DNA of 64,000 nt from Tanytarsus gracilentus (taxonomy: Eukaryota > Arthropoda > Insecta > Diptera > Chironomidae). Made by a program: the position numbers and the translations under genes. Positions 33,101 through 45,075 of this stretch are shown here, piece after piece (the first letter of the stretch is position 1; each line of letters opens with the position of its first letter). The stretch lies in NCBI GenBank assembly GCA_038502055.1, contig JAXRKN010000007.1, positions 17,501 through 81,500 of the forward strand, read 5' to 3'. The notes beneath the pieces were generated by a model. The model was not told the origin of the DNA. It saw only the letters and a list, made by a program, of their open reading frames with translations, and did no database searches.

Positions 33101-36100
33101 CTTCGGCAGTAAATACATTCGATAGCGCCAGTATTTCATTTGCTAAATAATTAAATTGTTAAAATTTAATTAAATTTATAAAGACTTTCAACTTACCTCA
33201 CAAAATATAAAATCGAAATCTCCTCTTGTGCAAATGTAATGATCCATATGATTCCAGTTGTAGTTCTCTAATTTTTCTGTTGTAAAGTTCACACCAGACA
33301 TTTCGTAATTATCGTGATTTGGTGCGTGGAATCTATAGCGATAATCGACATTAATTGGTGGATATGGATGCCTCGGTCGATATCGAGTGATTTTGATTTC
33401 TGAGCCATTTAATGTGATTTTATGGAATATTCTTCCGATAGACAGCAAATATTCTTTCGTGCTTTCAACTGACATGGGTGCGACAACTGAAGACTTTGAT
33501 TGAATTGTTCCGCCGCAGCATGGAGCTTGTATAGGTTTACTTTGAGTCGTTGTCGAATCATTCAAAATAATTAATTGAAAACCCTAAAATTAAGTTCAAT
33601 AAAAAAATGAAACGATAAATTAATTTTTAGTCCAAACCTGAGCCAAACGTTGCGAAACTAATTCTTTAAAAACTTCTTCGGTTGAAAGTGGTTTTCTCTG
33701 CACTGCTCGGAGCCTCATAAAATCAGCATTGACAGCATCGGGTATGAGCGTATAGATGGATAGTACATAGTCATTATTCAGAGACCTCTTATCGGGAAAA
33801 AAGTCTGTCGTGATGGGCAAGCAAGCTGGTATAGTTAAACTCTTCCAGTCAACGCCTTTAAAAAATTTAAACATTTTGAAAATTAAAACATGGATTTCGA
33901 TTTTTAACTGAACTCGAAAAACTTTTCACTAGTTTTTGAGCTAAAGCACAACATAAAAAGCTTAAGAATTAAAATTAAGCTAAAATTAGTGATAAAGACG
34001 ATTTTAAAGTGTTATTTACACATTTCTGTTATAAACTAAAATCGAGTTAAAATTTTAACTTAAAATTAAATACTAATCTCATAAATTTAACAGATTTCCT
34101 TCACCAGTCAATAACTAACTAATAGCTGTGAACTACAAAATGATAAACACAAACAAGTGCAACAGCAAAAAGGACAACTCAAGTCTAAAATCGACTTCAA
34201 ACGTTTCATATCTGACCTATTATGACTTTTCCAGCTTTTTTTTATTCATTACACATTCGCGAGCCAACAATGATGAGGTGAGATGGTAATTTATAGCACA
34301 CATGAGAATAGAGAACCAGATGATGATCACAATTATTATTTTTTTGGTAGCATAAAAGTAAAAAAAAAACAAACAATTTAATTTGTTTCATTTTTGCCAA
34401 TGTCTAAATTGTATAAAATGCGTTAGATAAAGTGAAAAAGTTAGAAATTTAAATTTTTCATAAATTAGACAAAAAGCATTTGAGTTTTAAATTTTCGGTA
34501 TTTTACTCAAAAAAATTTTAACTTAAAAAAACTTGAACATAATCAAGACTTCGAGTTAGTAAAATATTCTGTAAAAAAGAGCTTTTGTCTCACAAGAACA
34601 TGATTTTTAAAAATTACACTCATAGAGATAAATTAAAAACTTACCGGTCGTAAGTTGAGGTGTCCAGTCTTGCTCGCCAGTTGCGCCCCATAAAAGAATT
34701 TTCGACGGCGTTGATGTTGTTGGCGGAACACCGAAAGGTGAAATCATGCCCGATAATTTTCTGTTTTTTAAAACTAATAAATTTAAATTGAATTAAATGT
34801 TTAAAAAATTAATTAAAAATGACTGACATGTGTTTTCGTTAAGGAAGCTTCCTCTTTCATTTGGTGTATTATTAGCACTTGATCGAAAGTCCTCTTCGAA
34901 TTTCTCAAACGATCTCGTCGATAAGCTGCTGTGTTGCTTTCGTCCACCACAAAATGATGTGTGCATATATTCTTCACAATTTATCAAACTAAATGAGTCT
35001 TCTCGAAGAAGTTGGGTTTGTGGATTAATTTGAGAAGGCACTGCCTGATAGTGATGTTGCTGGATTAGGACTCCACTAGGTCCTTTGGGAAAAATGTGCG
35101 ACCATCGTCGGCGATTTGATGTGAGCTTGATGAAAACTCGAGACGGATCGAATGGATTAATCAAAGCTCGTCCAGTTCGCAATGGAATTGATTTTCTCGA
35201 TTTTGTCGCCGAGAGTGAAAGCTGCGACATTGACTCTCTTATAATTGAGGTTTGAACTGAAGAATTTATCGTGTGATGAATGTCAGGATCAGACATTTTT
35301 CTCACGTGCGTTTTCTTCGTCACATTTTCCCAATCTCTTGCAGCCGAAACTGACATTGAATAGTCGTTGAACCCGTCCAGACTTGGAACAGATGTCTTTT
35401 TGGTTCTTGCATTTCTTTGCACAATCATGTTATGTGTTGGATTAGTGAAAACTTGCTCATCGTAAGCGTCATAATCGTAGATTGAATTATGAATGTATTC
35501 TGTGTTTGTGTCAGTATAAAAATTAATTTCTTCTCTCCTTTTCTTAAGTTTGCAGTCCTTTACACTCTCAGAATTTTCCTTTTTCAATAGAGGTGGCAAT
35601 TTAATGCGAGGAACAAATGTTGAATATGCAACTTTCTTGTTCGTTGAATAAAATGACAAATTTATCCAGTGAGGCATTGAATAATCATCGACGGAATTGA
35701 GTGATGGATCTTTGTTGTGAAATTTTAAAAGAGGCACTGCATGCAGAGGTTGTTCCGATACACAAACTAAATCACTTCCAACACCGTGATCTAAAATTCT
35801 TTGTTTTGTGACATTCGTGAGTTCTCGATCGACTTCAAAGACTCCAACGCCGGGCGTGATTACAACTGATAACTGACCAGTTCTGTCGAAACTTCGATCA
35901 AGGTAATGTTTTTCGAATACATTCAGTGAAATATTCAACACTTCTAGGAAATTTCCTTGAGCTGCTGTTGAGTTTGTGGCAAATGGAATCGCAACTCCTG
36001 GTCTCTCGTGATATTTCAAAACTGTGTCTTCATAAGTGGTGAAAAGTTTCCTCAATTGAATTAAACTTGTTGACCAATCATCGCATCGCTCATTTTGCAT

Positions 36101-37089
36101 TGCCACTCGATAAAAATCCTCATAAAATCTTCCTTTATAATCCATCTGAAGACATTCTCTCATATGCACGGGAAACTCTTCAAGACTTTTAGCTGTGTAG
36201 AAAGTTCTTGAAAATAAAACTATCGTGACTTCATGATTGCTGCCTTGCTTTTTCCATTTTGCAAAGAGTTCTGTTAAAAATCCATTGACTGCCTTTTCAA
36301 AGTAAAGATCGCCGTGAATGTCAAAGTCCCACATCTCAGAAGACATTTGAATGAAAAGATAAACCATGCTGGTGCTTGATCGAAAAACCACCTAAAAATA
36401 ATAAATTATTAAATTGATTAAAATTTTTAAAATTCTACCTTTGTGTCATCAGTTATGACTCCACATGCAACTCGCTCTCCTCCACTCCACATTTCATAAA
36501 CTAGAAAAATTAAAATGTTAAATTCAAATGTTTATTATTAAAAAAAACTGACCTTGACATCGAATCGACTCGCAATATTCGATTTTTTTATTAACATATA
36601 CACATGAGTTTGTCAAATGCTGCTTTAATCGCCACATTTCCGACCGTCCCATATATTGGTCCTTGAACGTTCTAAACAGAGATAAATTTAATTTTATAAC
36701 TAATAAAATTTTCAGAAAATTTACATTTCAACGCTATCGAGGGCAACTGATGATGGATCAACTTTCTGCATGTAAACATCTCCGTAATTTTTTAAATTAA
36801 ATGTAAGTGCGATTGACGACTCGACTGAAATAATATCCAAACGTCCTTGAGAATCTTTTGTGTGCGAGACTTGAAGAAGAAGGCGACATCGTTGTTGTCC
36901 TTTTTCATCGTCGTCTTCTGGATGGAAAATTTCCACAATATCATCTGCAAATTTATCAATAAATTTAATTGAATTGCGTTAGAAACGTCACTAGTTACCT
37001 TTCTTGATGTTTGGATGCTCTTTTGGATTCAATAACAAATCTTCAGGGTACACTGACCTCTGATGATGAACCAGACGATAAAGTTTCAT
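30107..37089 (-). CDS. Iml1: DEPDC5/Iml1, GATOR1 complex subunit
   Basis: GATOR1 (DEPDC5, NPRL2, NPRL3) is the GTPase-activating complex for RagA/B that turns off TORC1 at the lysosome when amino acids are low. I place 15 exons (minus): 36999-37089, 36725-36944, 36553-36671, 36439-36500, 34828-36391, 34645-34773, 33638-33855, 33197-33583, 32942-33142, 32679-32762, 32405-32475, 31694-31789, 30997-31645, 30673-30946, 30107-30621. These join in frame to 1,559 aa, close to human DEPDC5. Recognisable blocks: TFKDQYMGR, FIQMSSEMWDFD, TPGVGVFEVDRE, LTSNRRRWSHIFPKGPSG, VDWKSLTIPACLP, a DEP domain in the 31-kb exon (WIYNRVEGA) and the C-terminal DFKDFCMNADGRLLRFW. The 789-bp intron at 33,856-34,644 shows no other gene. 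Confidence 0.95.
32056..32200. repeat. Short tandem/palindromic repeats in a DEPDC5 intron
   Basis: Several copies of an approximately 20-bp unit, GTACCTGCAGAGGTTTGA, with inverted versions (TGCAGGTACTAGTACCTGCA is palindromic). It lies in the 615-bp intron 31,790-32,404. Confidence 0.7.
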
Positions 37090-37612
37090 TGTTTTTATAA
37101 CTTCGCAATTTACTAATTTTCAATTTTCTCGCTTAAATTGTTAAAATTCTAATTTTCTTTTGATTGACACTCGGGCAAAGTTTAACGTTGACTAAATAAG
37201 ATTAAAATAGTTTCTTGATTCTGACTTATATTTACATTATGACTTTTTTTACGAGAGATAATAAAAACATATTTTTCCTTTTATAAACTTATAAGAATGA
37301 AGGTTTTCGAACGCGCTGTTCGAAATTCAAAACTTTTATGTGTTGGTAGTCATATGGTCGGTGTAAAAGCAAGTTTTGTTTTGATGCTGAACGATTGTAA
37401 ATATTCGAAAAATACCGGCGATTTTTATGATTGTGTTTGAGTTTTTTGTGATCAACAGTTTTTATTATTGTGATGGTAAAATTTAGAAAATTGAAACTAT
37501 TTAAATTTATTTTAGCTTTTGTAATTTTTATTTTTTTTTTATTTTATAATTTATTTATTAATAATTTTTGTATATAAAAATAAATTACTTTCTAACATAT
37601 AAAAATTTTAAA
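37090..37612. other. DEPDC5 upstream region
   Basis: AT-rich, no ORF. Presumably the DEPDC5 5' UTR and promoter nearest 37,090; no clear core element seen. Confidence 0.5.
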
Positions 37613-38062
37613 CGGGATCCCGGGACTGTCCCGGAAAATTAGTATCAAATTGCCTAACCTTGTGAATTTCTTCAGTTTCTTTCCATTCAATTTTTCAAAT
37701 TGATTTAAAATTAAAAGTTTCGAACGAGATCCCGCGAAATCCCGGACAATTTTTAATCTTGGGATCCCGAAAAAAATAAATCCCGATCCCGCGGGATTGA
37801 AAATGGAATTGTTTTCAAATCAATTTATTTTCAACTAATTTTTTTCATTCATTTCAAAGTTTAGAAATTTTTTCGAATAAAATAATCGATTGAAATTATA
37901 AAAATTTCTTTAAAGATGCTCAAAATTACTTTTCTTATGGTCAAAATTCTTTGTAATATTTTTTGCCATTTGCTTCTACAAATTTTTCTTAAGTTTTCCT
38001 ACAAATTTTTCTTTATGAATCCCGGTATCCCGGGTTTATAGTTTTTCAGTCCCGGGATCCCG
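37613..38062. mobile_element. MITE-like element with CGGGATCCCG repeats
   Basis: Begins CGGGATCCCGGGACTG (37613-37628) and ends with its exact reverse complement (38047-38062). Inside are further degenerate GATCCCG/CGGGAT blocks (about 37,725-37,795 and 38,017-38,040). GC-rich palindromic blocks stand out in this AT-rich DNA. No coding capacity; a target-site duplication is not evident. Confidence 0.55.
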
Positions 38063-38180
38063 AAATATTAAATCCCGGGATTTTCGAAACCACTACTTGT
38101 GCGAGAGATTTACAAATTTTTCTTGTTAGTGAATAAAATTTCTCTATGAATCAAATATAAATATTTTACTAACATATAAA

Positions 38181-39916
38181 TTATTTTTTACTTTCCCAAT
38201 CGATTTTCTCGAGTTCTTCCTTTTTAACTTTAAACTCCTTTTCCAATTTTTTATTGCAACATTCAGAGAAACGATTTAAATTAAAAAATCCACTTTCACT
38301 ATCGTAAGAACGAAAATAGAAATTTTCAACTCTAAAGCTAGCGAATTCTTTCGATCGATTTCCATTTTCAAGAAAGGATAATCTTTCAAGAGAAAAGTTC
38401 TTTTTTCTCACATCATTGAGTGCATACATCATGCGACTTGTAAATGACAAAGTTGTTCCAAGATGAAGCTCAATTAAGTGAGGCAAAAGAAAAACAATTT
38501 TTTCAAACATTTCTTCGGTTGCTTCGTTAAATTTGTTGATTTTCAGGCATTTCAGATTGATTAAAAGTGGCAAAAAATTCATTAAGTGCTCAATGTAAGG
38601 AACAGATTTTGGTATCGAATCAATTTCTAAATTTTCTACTTGCGTGATATTAAATTTTTCTTCGGGAAGTGAGTCTGGTGGAAAATACAATTTGAGAGTT
38701 TTTAAATGTCTCATTTCTGAAATAGATTTTAGCAAACTTTCATGATAATGATAAACACCGAGTGACTCGACACTGACACAAGCTTTAAGCACTTCGATGC
38801 CTGGACCAGGAATCATTTTACGAGGAAATGGCCCAAGTGAGCATTGGAAACTAGCAACTACGGGCAAGACTGGAAGCTCAAGTTGTTTAATTGAATAATT
38901 TGTGCAATTTATTTTCATCTCTTTTGGCGATGAACACAAATCCACGTCGAGATATGACAAGTTGAAATCTTTTAAAAGAAGTTCAATAACTTTTGACGCA
39001 CCTTCAGCCGTGACAGAAGCACGCTTTAAAGTCTGCTTGTGATTTATCAAAAAATTAATGAAATATTTTTCATCTAAATAATCACAATGAAGTGAAACTT
39101 CTTCAAGACTGAATGCATAAAGTCCATTGTAGACTTTTGTCCATCTGATTCCATCCATGTGCAGACATTTCAACTTTTCACATTTCTTAATAAATATTAA
39201 AAACTCTTTTTCGATTCTTTTCATTTCATGCGCATAGTTGTTTGTGCTGACATAGAGCATTGGTAAAAAGTGACGTTCCTCGAATATTTTCAGCGTTTCT
39301 AAATTCGGAACGTCAATAAGTGGCAACATTTTCAAGCAATTGTTGATCTCCAAAAATTTTAGTGTTGGCAGAGTGATTTTCTCAAATTTATAGCTGTCGC
39401 GAAAAATTTCTTGATCACATTCTTCTGGAAAAATATTTGTGATTGTTAAATGAGTAATTGTAAGAACTGGTTTCAAAAAACTATAAAAAAGTTGATAATT
39501 TTTAAGAAATCCTCTCAGCTCAAGGTTAATTAATGTTGGCTGATGTTTTCGCAATGAATTTTCAACACTTTTTGAACCTTTAAGTTCATCATTGTTGATA
39601 AATATTTTAGCACTTTTATAACAGCTTGGAATCAATCCGGATATTTTTTTAACTTTTCCTTTACCGACAAGGAAAATCAAATTAAACTTTTGCAATAGCA
39701 AGTGATTGTTGGTGACAATAAACATCCATCTAGATATTTATAAAAGGAAATAATTTCATTTAATTAATTTCTCTTGTGAACTAATTTAAATTGATGACAA
39801 TTTTTAAACACTGAAATTGCGACTCACCTTTTGCAAGTTTTTGTAGCATTCACTATAGATTTTTGGTCCAAAGTGTTAAATATTTCTACCATTAATACAT
39901 CAGGTAGTTTCTCCAT
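38181..39916 (-). CDS. F-box and leucine-rich-repeat protein
   Basis: Two exons (39828-39916 and 38181-39729) join in frame to 545 aa. The N-terminus is an F-box (MEKLPDVLMVEIFNTLDQKSIVNATKTCKRW split by the intron), which binds Skp1 in SCF ubiquitin ligases. The rest is a string of degenerate LRRs (for example LTHLTI, LETLKIFEE, LKCLHMDG, LEVLKACVSVESLGVY, HLKTLKLYFPP, LKCLKINKFN, LIELHLGTTL), the usual substrate-binding part. The C-terminus is charged. Divergent F-box/LRR genes are numerous in lower Diptera. Substrate unknown, no specific orthologue recognised. Confidence 0.85.
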
Positions 39917-40486
39917 TTTACTTTAAATTCATCTAATTAAGAATTGATGGTGAAATTCATATGAATCATACTTACGAAATAAAATTGCTGTTTTTTAGAA
40001 TTTCAAATCTTTTCTTCAGTTCTTCAGCACTAAACTTCAAACTTTACTGTTAAAAAAATTCCTAAAATATTGTAAAGACACAAAATGTTGAAAAAAAATA
40101 AGAAAAACAAAAAAAGATCTAGGTGATTCTTTATATAAAAAACTCGATTGTAAACAAACAAAAAAATTATTCTAATGATTGATCGTGATCGTCGAAAAAA
40201 AATTTTAAATTAGTCAAACGAAATAAATTATTAAGGTTTTATTAAAATTTAAACAAAGTGGTTCTGCTTTTTTTTAAAAAAAGCTCTATCTATCGATAAA
40301 TATCCATATTTTAGTTCTTGAATGTTAGAGTTCACTAAAATCTTTATAGAAAGTTATAGTCTTTAATGGATCTCTAGTTTTATTAATTCAGCAAAATATA
40401 GAATAAAATATTTAATATTAAATTTCTTATGGTAAATTTTATTGAAAAATTAAAATAGATAAATTTAATAACATTTTAAATAATTC
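39917..40486. other. Intergenic, F-box gene to LARP7
   Basis: AT-rich, no credible ORF. It contains the presumed F-box gene 5' end and LARP7 3' end. Confidence 0.55.
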
Positions 40487-41998
40487 CTACTCAGTTGGTT
40501 CTGCATTGTCATTGAACCGAATATGTTGTGCACTCGCTTTAATAATCATTTTAGCCAATTTTTCCCTTCCTCGTCTCTGTTTTTTAATTGGACTATTTTC
40601 TGTCTTTTTCTTATTTTTCTCCTTATTTTCAGAAATTCTTTTTCTATATTCCTTTTCAGCATCGCCACTAATAATATTTGCTTCATATTCACATCCCGAA
40701 TATAAACTTACGAGTTCCTGTGCATATGACTGTGCTGCAACTCTCACATTCACATGAGCTCCACCTTCGACAATTTCAACATGTTGAACGTATGAAAATT
40801 GTCTGAACTCTTGTCGGAGTTCCTTAAGATCGTTGCATGGCTCTTTAAATTTGATATTCACAATCGGTCCAGTACTTAATTCCGCTTCAATCTGCTCTTC
40901 ATTTTTAGAATCATGAGGATCTTGATCTTGACTGCTTGGAGACTTGTAAAAACTTATTATTGGCGATAGAGGAGAAAGTTTGACGAGTTGTTCTTTGGGA
41001 TTCGCTTTGCGTGTTTCTTGTAAATACTTTTTAATTTCTTTCGCTTTCTGACGCTCCAAATTCAAATACTCATTTCTTAATTTTTTCCACAAAGTTTTTC
41101 GCATGATTTTCATGGTCACTGCTCTCTCATCAATTATCTTTTGTTTTTTATTTTTTCTCTTGTGTTTTCTATTTTTCTTCTTCAATTCGCTTTCAGCTTC
41201 TGGCTCCTCTGGATTTTTTGTTTCAACTTCCTTTTCTCCTTCGACTTTATCCTCTTTGTCGTCGTTAACTCTTAGCTCTGTAGTTTTTTTCTCAGCTTCT
41301 TCATCTTTAGTTTCAGTTTCAAATGTGGCAATGCTCAAGAGTTTTTCTGGCTTTGAGCAATGAAGAACTCCATCAAACTTTTTGAAATCATCAATACATT
41401 TTTGAACATGATCTTTTTCAGCAAATTCAATGAAACCGAATTGTTTCAATTGCCGGGACTTTTTGAACCTCGGTAGACTTATGTAGTTAATGTGACCATA
41501 TTTGGAGAAAATTGATTTAATTAAATCATGATCCGAGTTGAGTGGAATTTGTTCAACATAAATCGTGCACTCGTCAATTTCATTTTGATCCTTCTTTACT
41601 AATTCTCCTTTTAATCGAACACTGTTACCTTCGTTATTTAATTCGAGTATCTCAGATTTACTAATCGATTTAACTAGCATTTCTTCTCGTTTTTCCTCAG
41701 CAATTGCATTAAGGAGAATTTTGATTTTATTAAATGTGAGAAAAATTGTAAGAGGAACGACTGAAAGAGTAAATTAATTATTTAGTTCTTATTAAATAAA
41801 ATATTTTCACTTACATGGTTCTTCCTCAATCTTTTTAGCTAAAAAGCGGTCTTTTGACAGATTCGAAGGTGAGAAGTAAAATTCCATTTGATTTTTTAAA
41901 TTTATGTACATTTGTTTTTTGTGTGCTCTTGATTTCTTTGTACTCTGCATTTTGCTATAAGTTTGATGCTTTGCATCTTTCTTATCTTGCGGATCCAT
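40487..41998 (-). CDS. Larp7: LARP7, 7SK RNP La-related protein
   Basis: Binds the 3' end of 7SK RNA and holds P-TEFb inactive, so it controls transcription elongation. Two exons (41815-41998, 40487-41760) give 485 aa. La motif at about 33-110 (MEFYFSPSNLSKDRFLAKKI, then across the intron PFVPLTIFLTFNKIK), RRM1 at about 125-190 (CTIYVEQIP, QFGFIEFAEKD), a long charged Lys/Glu linker, then the C-terminal xRRM (about 358-430, VNIKFKEP, AHVNVRVAAQ) and the family tail RGREKLAKM...HIRFND. Start chosen at ATG 41996-41998; the in-frame codon upstream is TTG. Confidence 0.93.
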
Positions 41999-42147
41999 CT
42001 TCAATGGTTTAATTTTCTCGAATCGTTTTAAAAGCTTTTTTATTGTTATTAAGGGTAAAATAACTGAATGTAATTTGTGTATAGGGGGACATTTATTTAT
42101 ATATTTTATTAAAATTGTTGTTTTGAGGGTATGCAGAGAGAAATATA

Positions 42148-42325
42148 ACTAAATTTCACGAATATTAACCATTTATACTCTTAGACTCTTTGCTATGTCA
42201 ATTTTTCAGTATTGACCATAAGTCTGAAGATGTGAGCTCACTAAATGTACATCACAAATATTTAATAAAAATTGACATAGCAAAGAGTCTAAGAGTATAA
42301 ATGGTTAATATTCGTGAAATTTAGT
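42148..42325. mobile_element. 178-bp MITE-like inverted repeat
   Basis: Two essentially perfect 58-bp arms (42148-42205 and 42268-42325; ends ACTAAATTTCACG and complement) around a loop of about 60 bp. Same size and layout as the element at 29,846, but a different sequence. It sits in the LARP7-MSL3 gap (41,999-42,385), which holds no other feature. Target duplication unclear. Confidence 0.6.
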
Positions 42326-42385
42326 CTTTTATTAACAACAAAATTAAATTTAATAAACTGGATTTTAAATTTTATGTCAACCAAA

Positions 42386-43939
42386 TCAGATGTTTTCTAT
42401 TTTAACGTCAGCACCCGTCACAAAGTTTTGAATCCCATAAAGCTCCGTATTTTCCTCTAAAAATTCCACAAATTCATCGAGAAACTTCAACAGGAATTTC
42501 ATCTTTTGTTCATTCATCAACGTTGAAGTTAAAAATTCTGGAAGTTTGACAATGAGCCTGAGGAGATGATAGATCCCAAAAACCATTGAAGCTTCAGCAT
42601 CGCCGTCTGACTTTGGTGGAATCATTTCCCATGCAAAAATATCTTTAAGAATTTTTCGACCTTTAGTTGAGAGACTTGCTTTGATTGGAAACCAAGAGCC
42701 GGAGAAAATTCCCTTTTTCACAAAAGTTTCTGAAGGTGTTATTGAGTCACATGAGGAGGATGTACTGGCCATTGACGAAATATTTTCTAATCTTTCGTCT
42801 TCTTCCACTTTACTTGAGTGCGATCTTAATCGAGATGATCTTTTTTCAGCTTGCTCAGGAATTTCAGAGTTTTGATCTTCGGGTTTAATTTGAATTTTTT
42901 CTTGCTTGTTAACAAAATCTTCGAAAGTAAAAGGTTTTTTTAATTCATGAGAATCAATTTTGAATTTTCCATCGACCATGATTTCCTCAAAATATTCCTG
43001 CTCTTCAGGATACAGAAGAAAGTCTTTTAATATAAAATTGAAATACACTCGAAGTCCATCAGCGGTTTCTTTGCAGAGATTAATTTCATTTTCAATCTCA
43101 TCATAGTCAATCTGCGGTGTCTTTGGTATTTCTCGATTTCGACCAAAAATTATGCTTGATCTTCTTTTGGGTTTTTCTTGCTTTGGAGTGACCGATGTGA
43201 CAACTCTTAGCGCATAACTTTTAACAAAGCTTTCGAGAATTGAAACGACAGGTAATGGTGAGGGAATTTTTGACATCAATTTGTCAATGCAAACCGTTTT
43301 GTGATCATACTCTAAGTGTAATTTTAAAACTTCTCCAATGTGTAAGAAAACTCTATCGTCGTCATGTGATTCGGTTGCTGAACTGCTGTACTCTAGTTCA
43401 TTTTGATCAATCTCTTTAGCTTCATCTGTTGCATTGAGAAGAAGTTTACGTTCATTCATTTTCATTTTCATTCGCCGCTTCTTCTCTTTACGATAGAGAT
43501 AAGCTCCAAGTTGGAGGGAATTTTTTTCGGCAAGCTCTCTTTGCAATTGTCGATTTTCCGGCGTATCTTTGAGGAGAAAATCCTCGCTCACTTTTCTGTC
43601 CCAACTGCTGTTCCATCCTTAAAATATATTTTTAAATTATTGAACATCTTCAATGAATTATTGCATACCTAAGAAGTGAACTAAATACTCAAATTTGTTG
43701 CTTCCTCTTTTATTCGTCTCATAAACATCGCTAATTCTCGCGTCATATAAAACTTTTTGCAATTTTTCGTCCGGCTCATAGCATCTAGAATAAATTTATA
43801 ACAATTTCATTTATAAATTGCATTTTTAACAGTTTTACAAAATTTTCTCTCCTATCACGAAAGTTTTCTCTTCTCGCCTCTTCTTTCGTGGACTCTCTTC
43901 ATGATGTGTTGACGTTTTACGCCTTAATCTTGACTCCAT
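42386..43939 (-). CDS. msl-3: MSL3, MSL complex chromo-barrel/MRG protein
   Basis: Subunit of the MSL complex (MOF acetyltransferase, H4K16ac), used in Drosophila for male X dosage compensation; the chromo barrel reads histone methylation. Three exons (43839-43939, 43669-43784, 42386-43617) give 482 aa. Chromo barrel at about 26-85: FVIGEKILCYEPDEKLQKVLYD, then YLVHFLGWNSSWDR. MRG domain at about 140-480, split by a low-complexity linker: SILESFVKSYALRVV, LCKETADGLRVYFNFIL, LYPEEQEYFEEI, and the terminal YHLLRLIVKLPEFL, LKFLDEFVEFLEEN. DTPENRQLQRELAEK favours MSL3 over MRG15. The function in this species is inferred. Confidence 0.92.
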
Positions 43940-45075
43940 CGGAAAATTTTATAAAATCAAGCTTGCATGAAATGAAAACAATTTATACGTTAAGGGGGAG
44001 ATGAATTGTGTGTAAGTGAAGAACTCAAATTAATTTCAGTTAGCAATTAATTTAAGGTTTGATTTTTAATTTGAAGATTATATATGATATTTTTGATGTT
44101 TAAATAAAATTAATTTAAAATTTAAATTCTTAGAAATTCTTTAATTTAAAAAATAAAATAAAAAAAGTTTCAAAATCTCGTCACTAGATGGAGCGCAATT
44201 ATTTTCCTAAAATTAAGGGGAAAATACAATTGAGCTCTTGAAAACTCATTCAAAATTTCTCTCATGGATTATGCTTATTTTCTCCTTTAGGTTTTGTATC
44301 CTTAAATTCTTAAATTATTAATAAAAATTCCCTCAAACTACAAAAAACATTCAAATTTCAACTTGTAAAATTTATTTCCAACAAACTCAAAATAACATTC
44401 AATTCAGACGAGTTTAGATTATGATAAAAAAAGTGAATTCTAAATAAATCACATTGTGGTTTCTACTCTCGTCAGTAAAATCTTACTCTCATCGGGGAAA
44501 ATTTTCCTTCCGTCTCTCAGAATTTTGATGCCGCTTGGTTTTAGTGTTTGTTAAATCTCTCTCGAAAGAACAAAGTAAAATTTCCCCTCTCTCTTGCTTT
44601 TGTACAAACCGTTCTCAAAAAAAAAGTCTCACGAAAGAATATTTTTCATTCTCTCTTAGTTCATCGTACCGTAAACACGCTGCAAAATTCCGATTCTGCC
44701 GTAAAAGAACCAAAAAAAATAGTAAGCAAAAAATTAGTGAAAAATATAAACTTTAAAATCGTTTAGTGTAATGTAAACATAATTTTTAAATCAAAATTAT
44801 TAAAAGTTAATAGATAAAAAGCGGCATTTTGAAAAAAAGAATAAATTCAAGCGAAAAACAAAGAGAATTTATTTTATAATAATACTAAGTGAAGATAAAA
44901 ACACGTGGTGTGAGAAAAAAGTGGAAAAACTCTTTTTTTAAACTAAAATCATAAAAAAAAGTTTCTAAATTTTTTATTCAGTGGTGAAAAAAAATTCCGC
45001 ACCCTAAACGAATTTTTTTCTCCCTCTTTGTTGTCTGAATAAAGCCGGGTGTATTTTTCTCTTACGCGCTCCATT
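43940..45075. other. Intergenic between MSL3 and MEX-3 (divergent)
   Basis: Divergent promoter region for MSL3 (minus) and MEX-3 (plus). AT-rich with CT-rich blocks near 44,500-44,650. The last few hundred bases are probably the MEX-3 5' UTR. No credible ORF. Confidence 0.5.
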
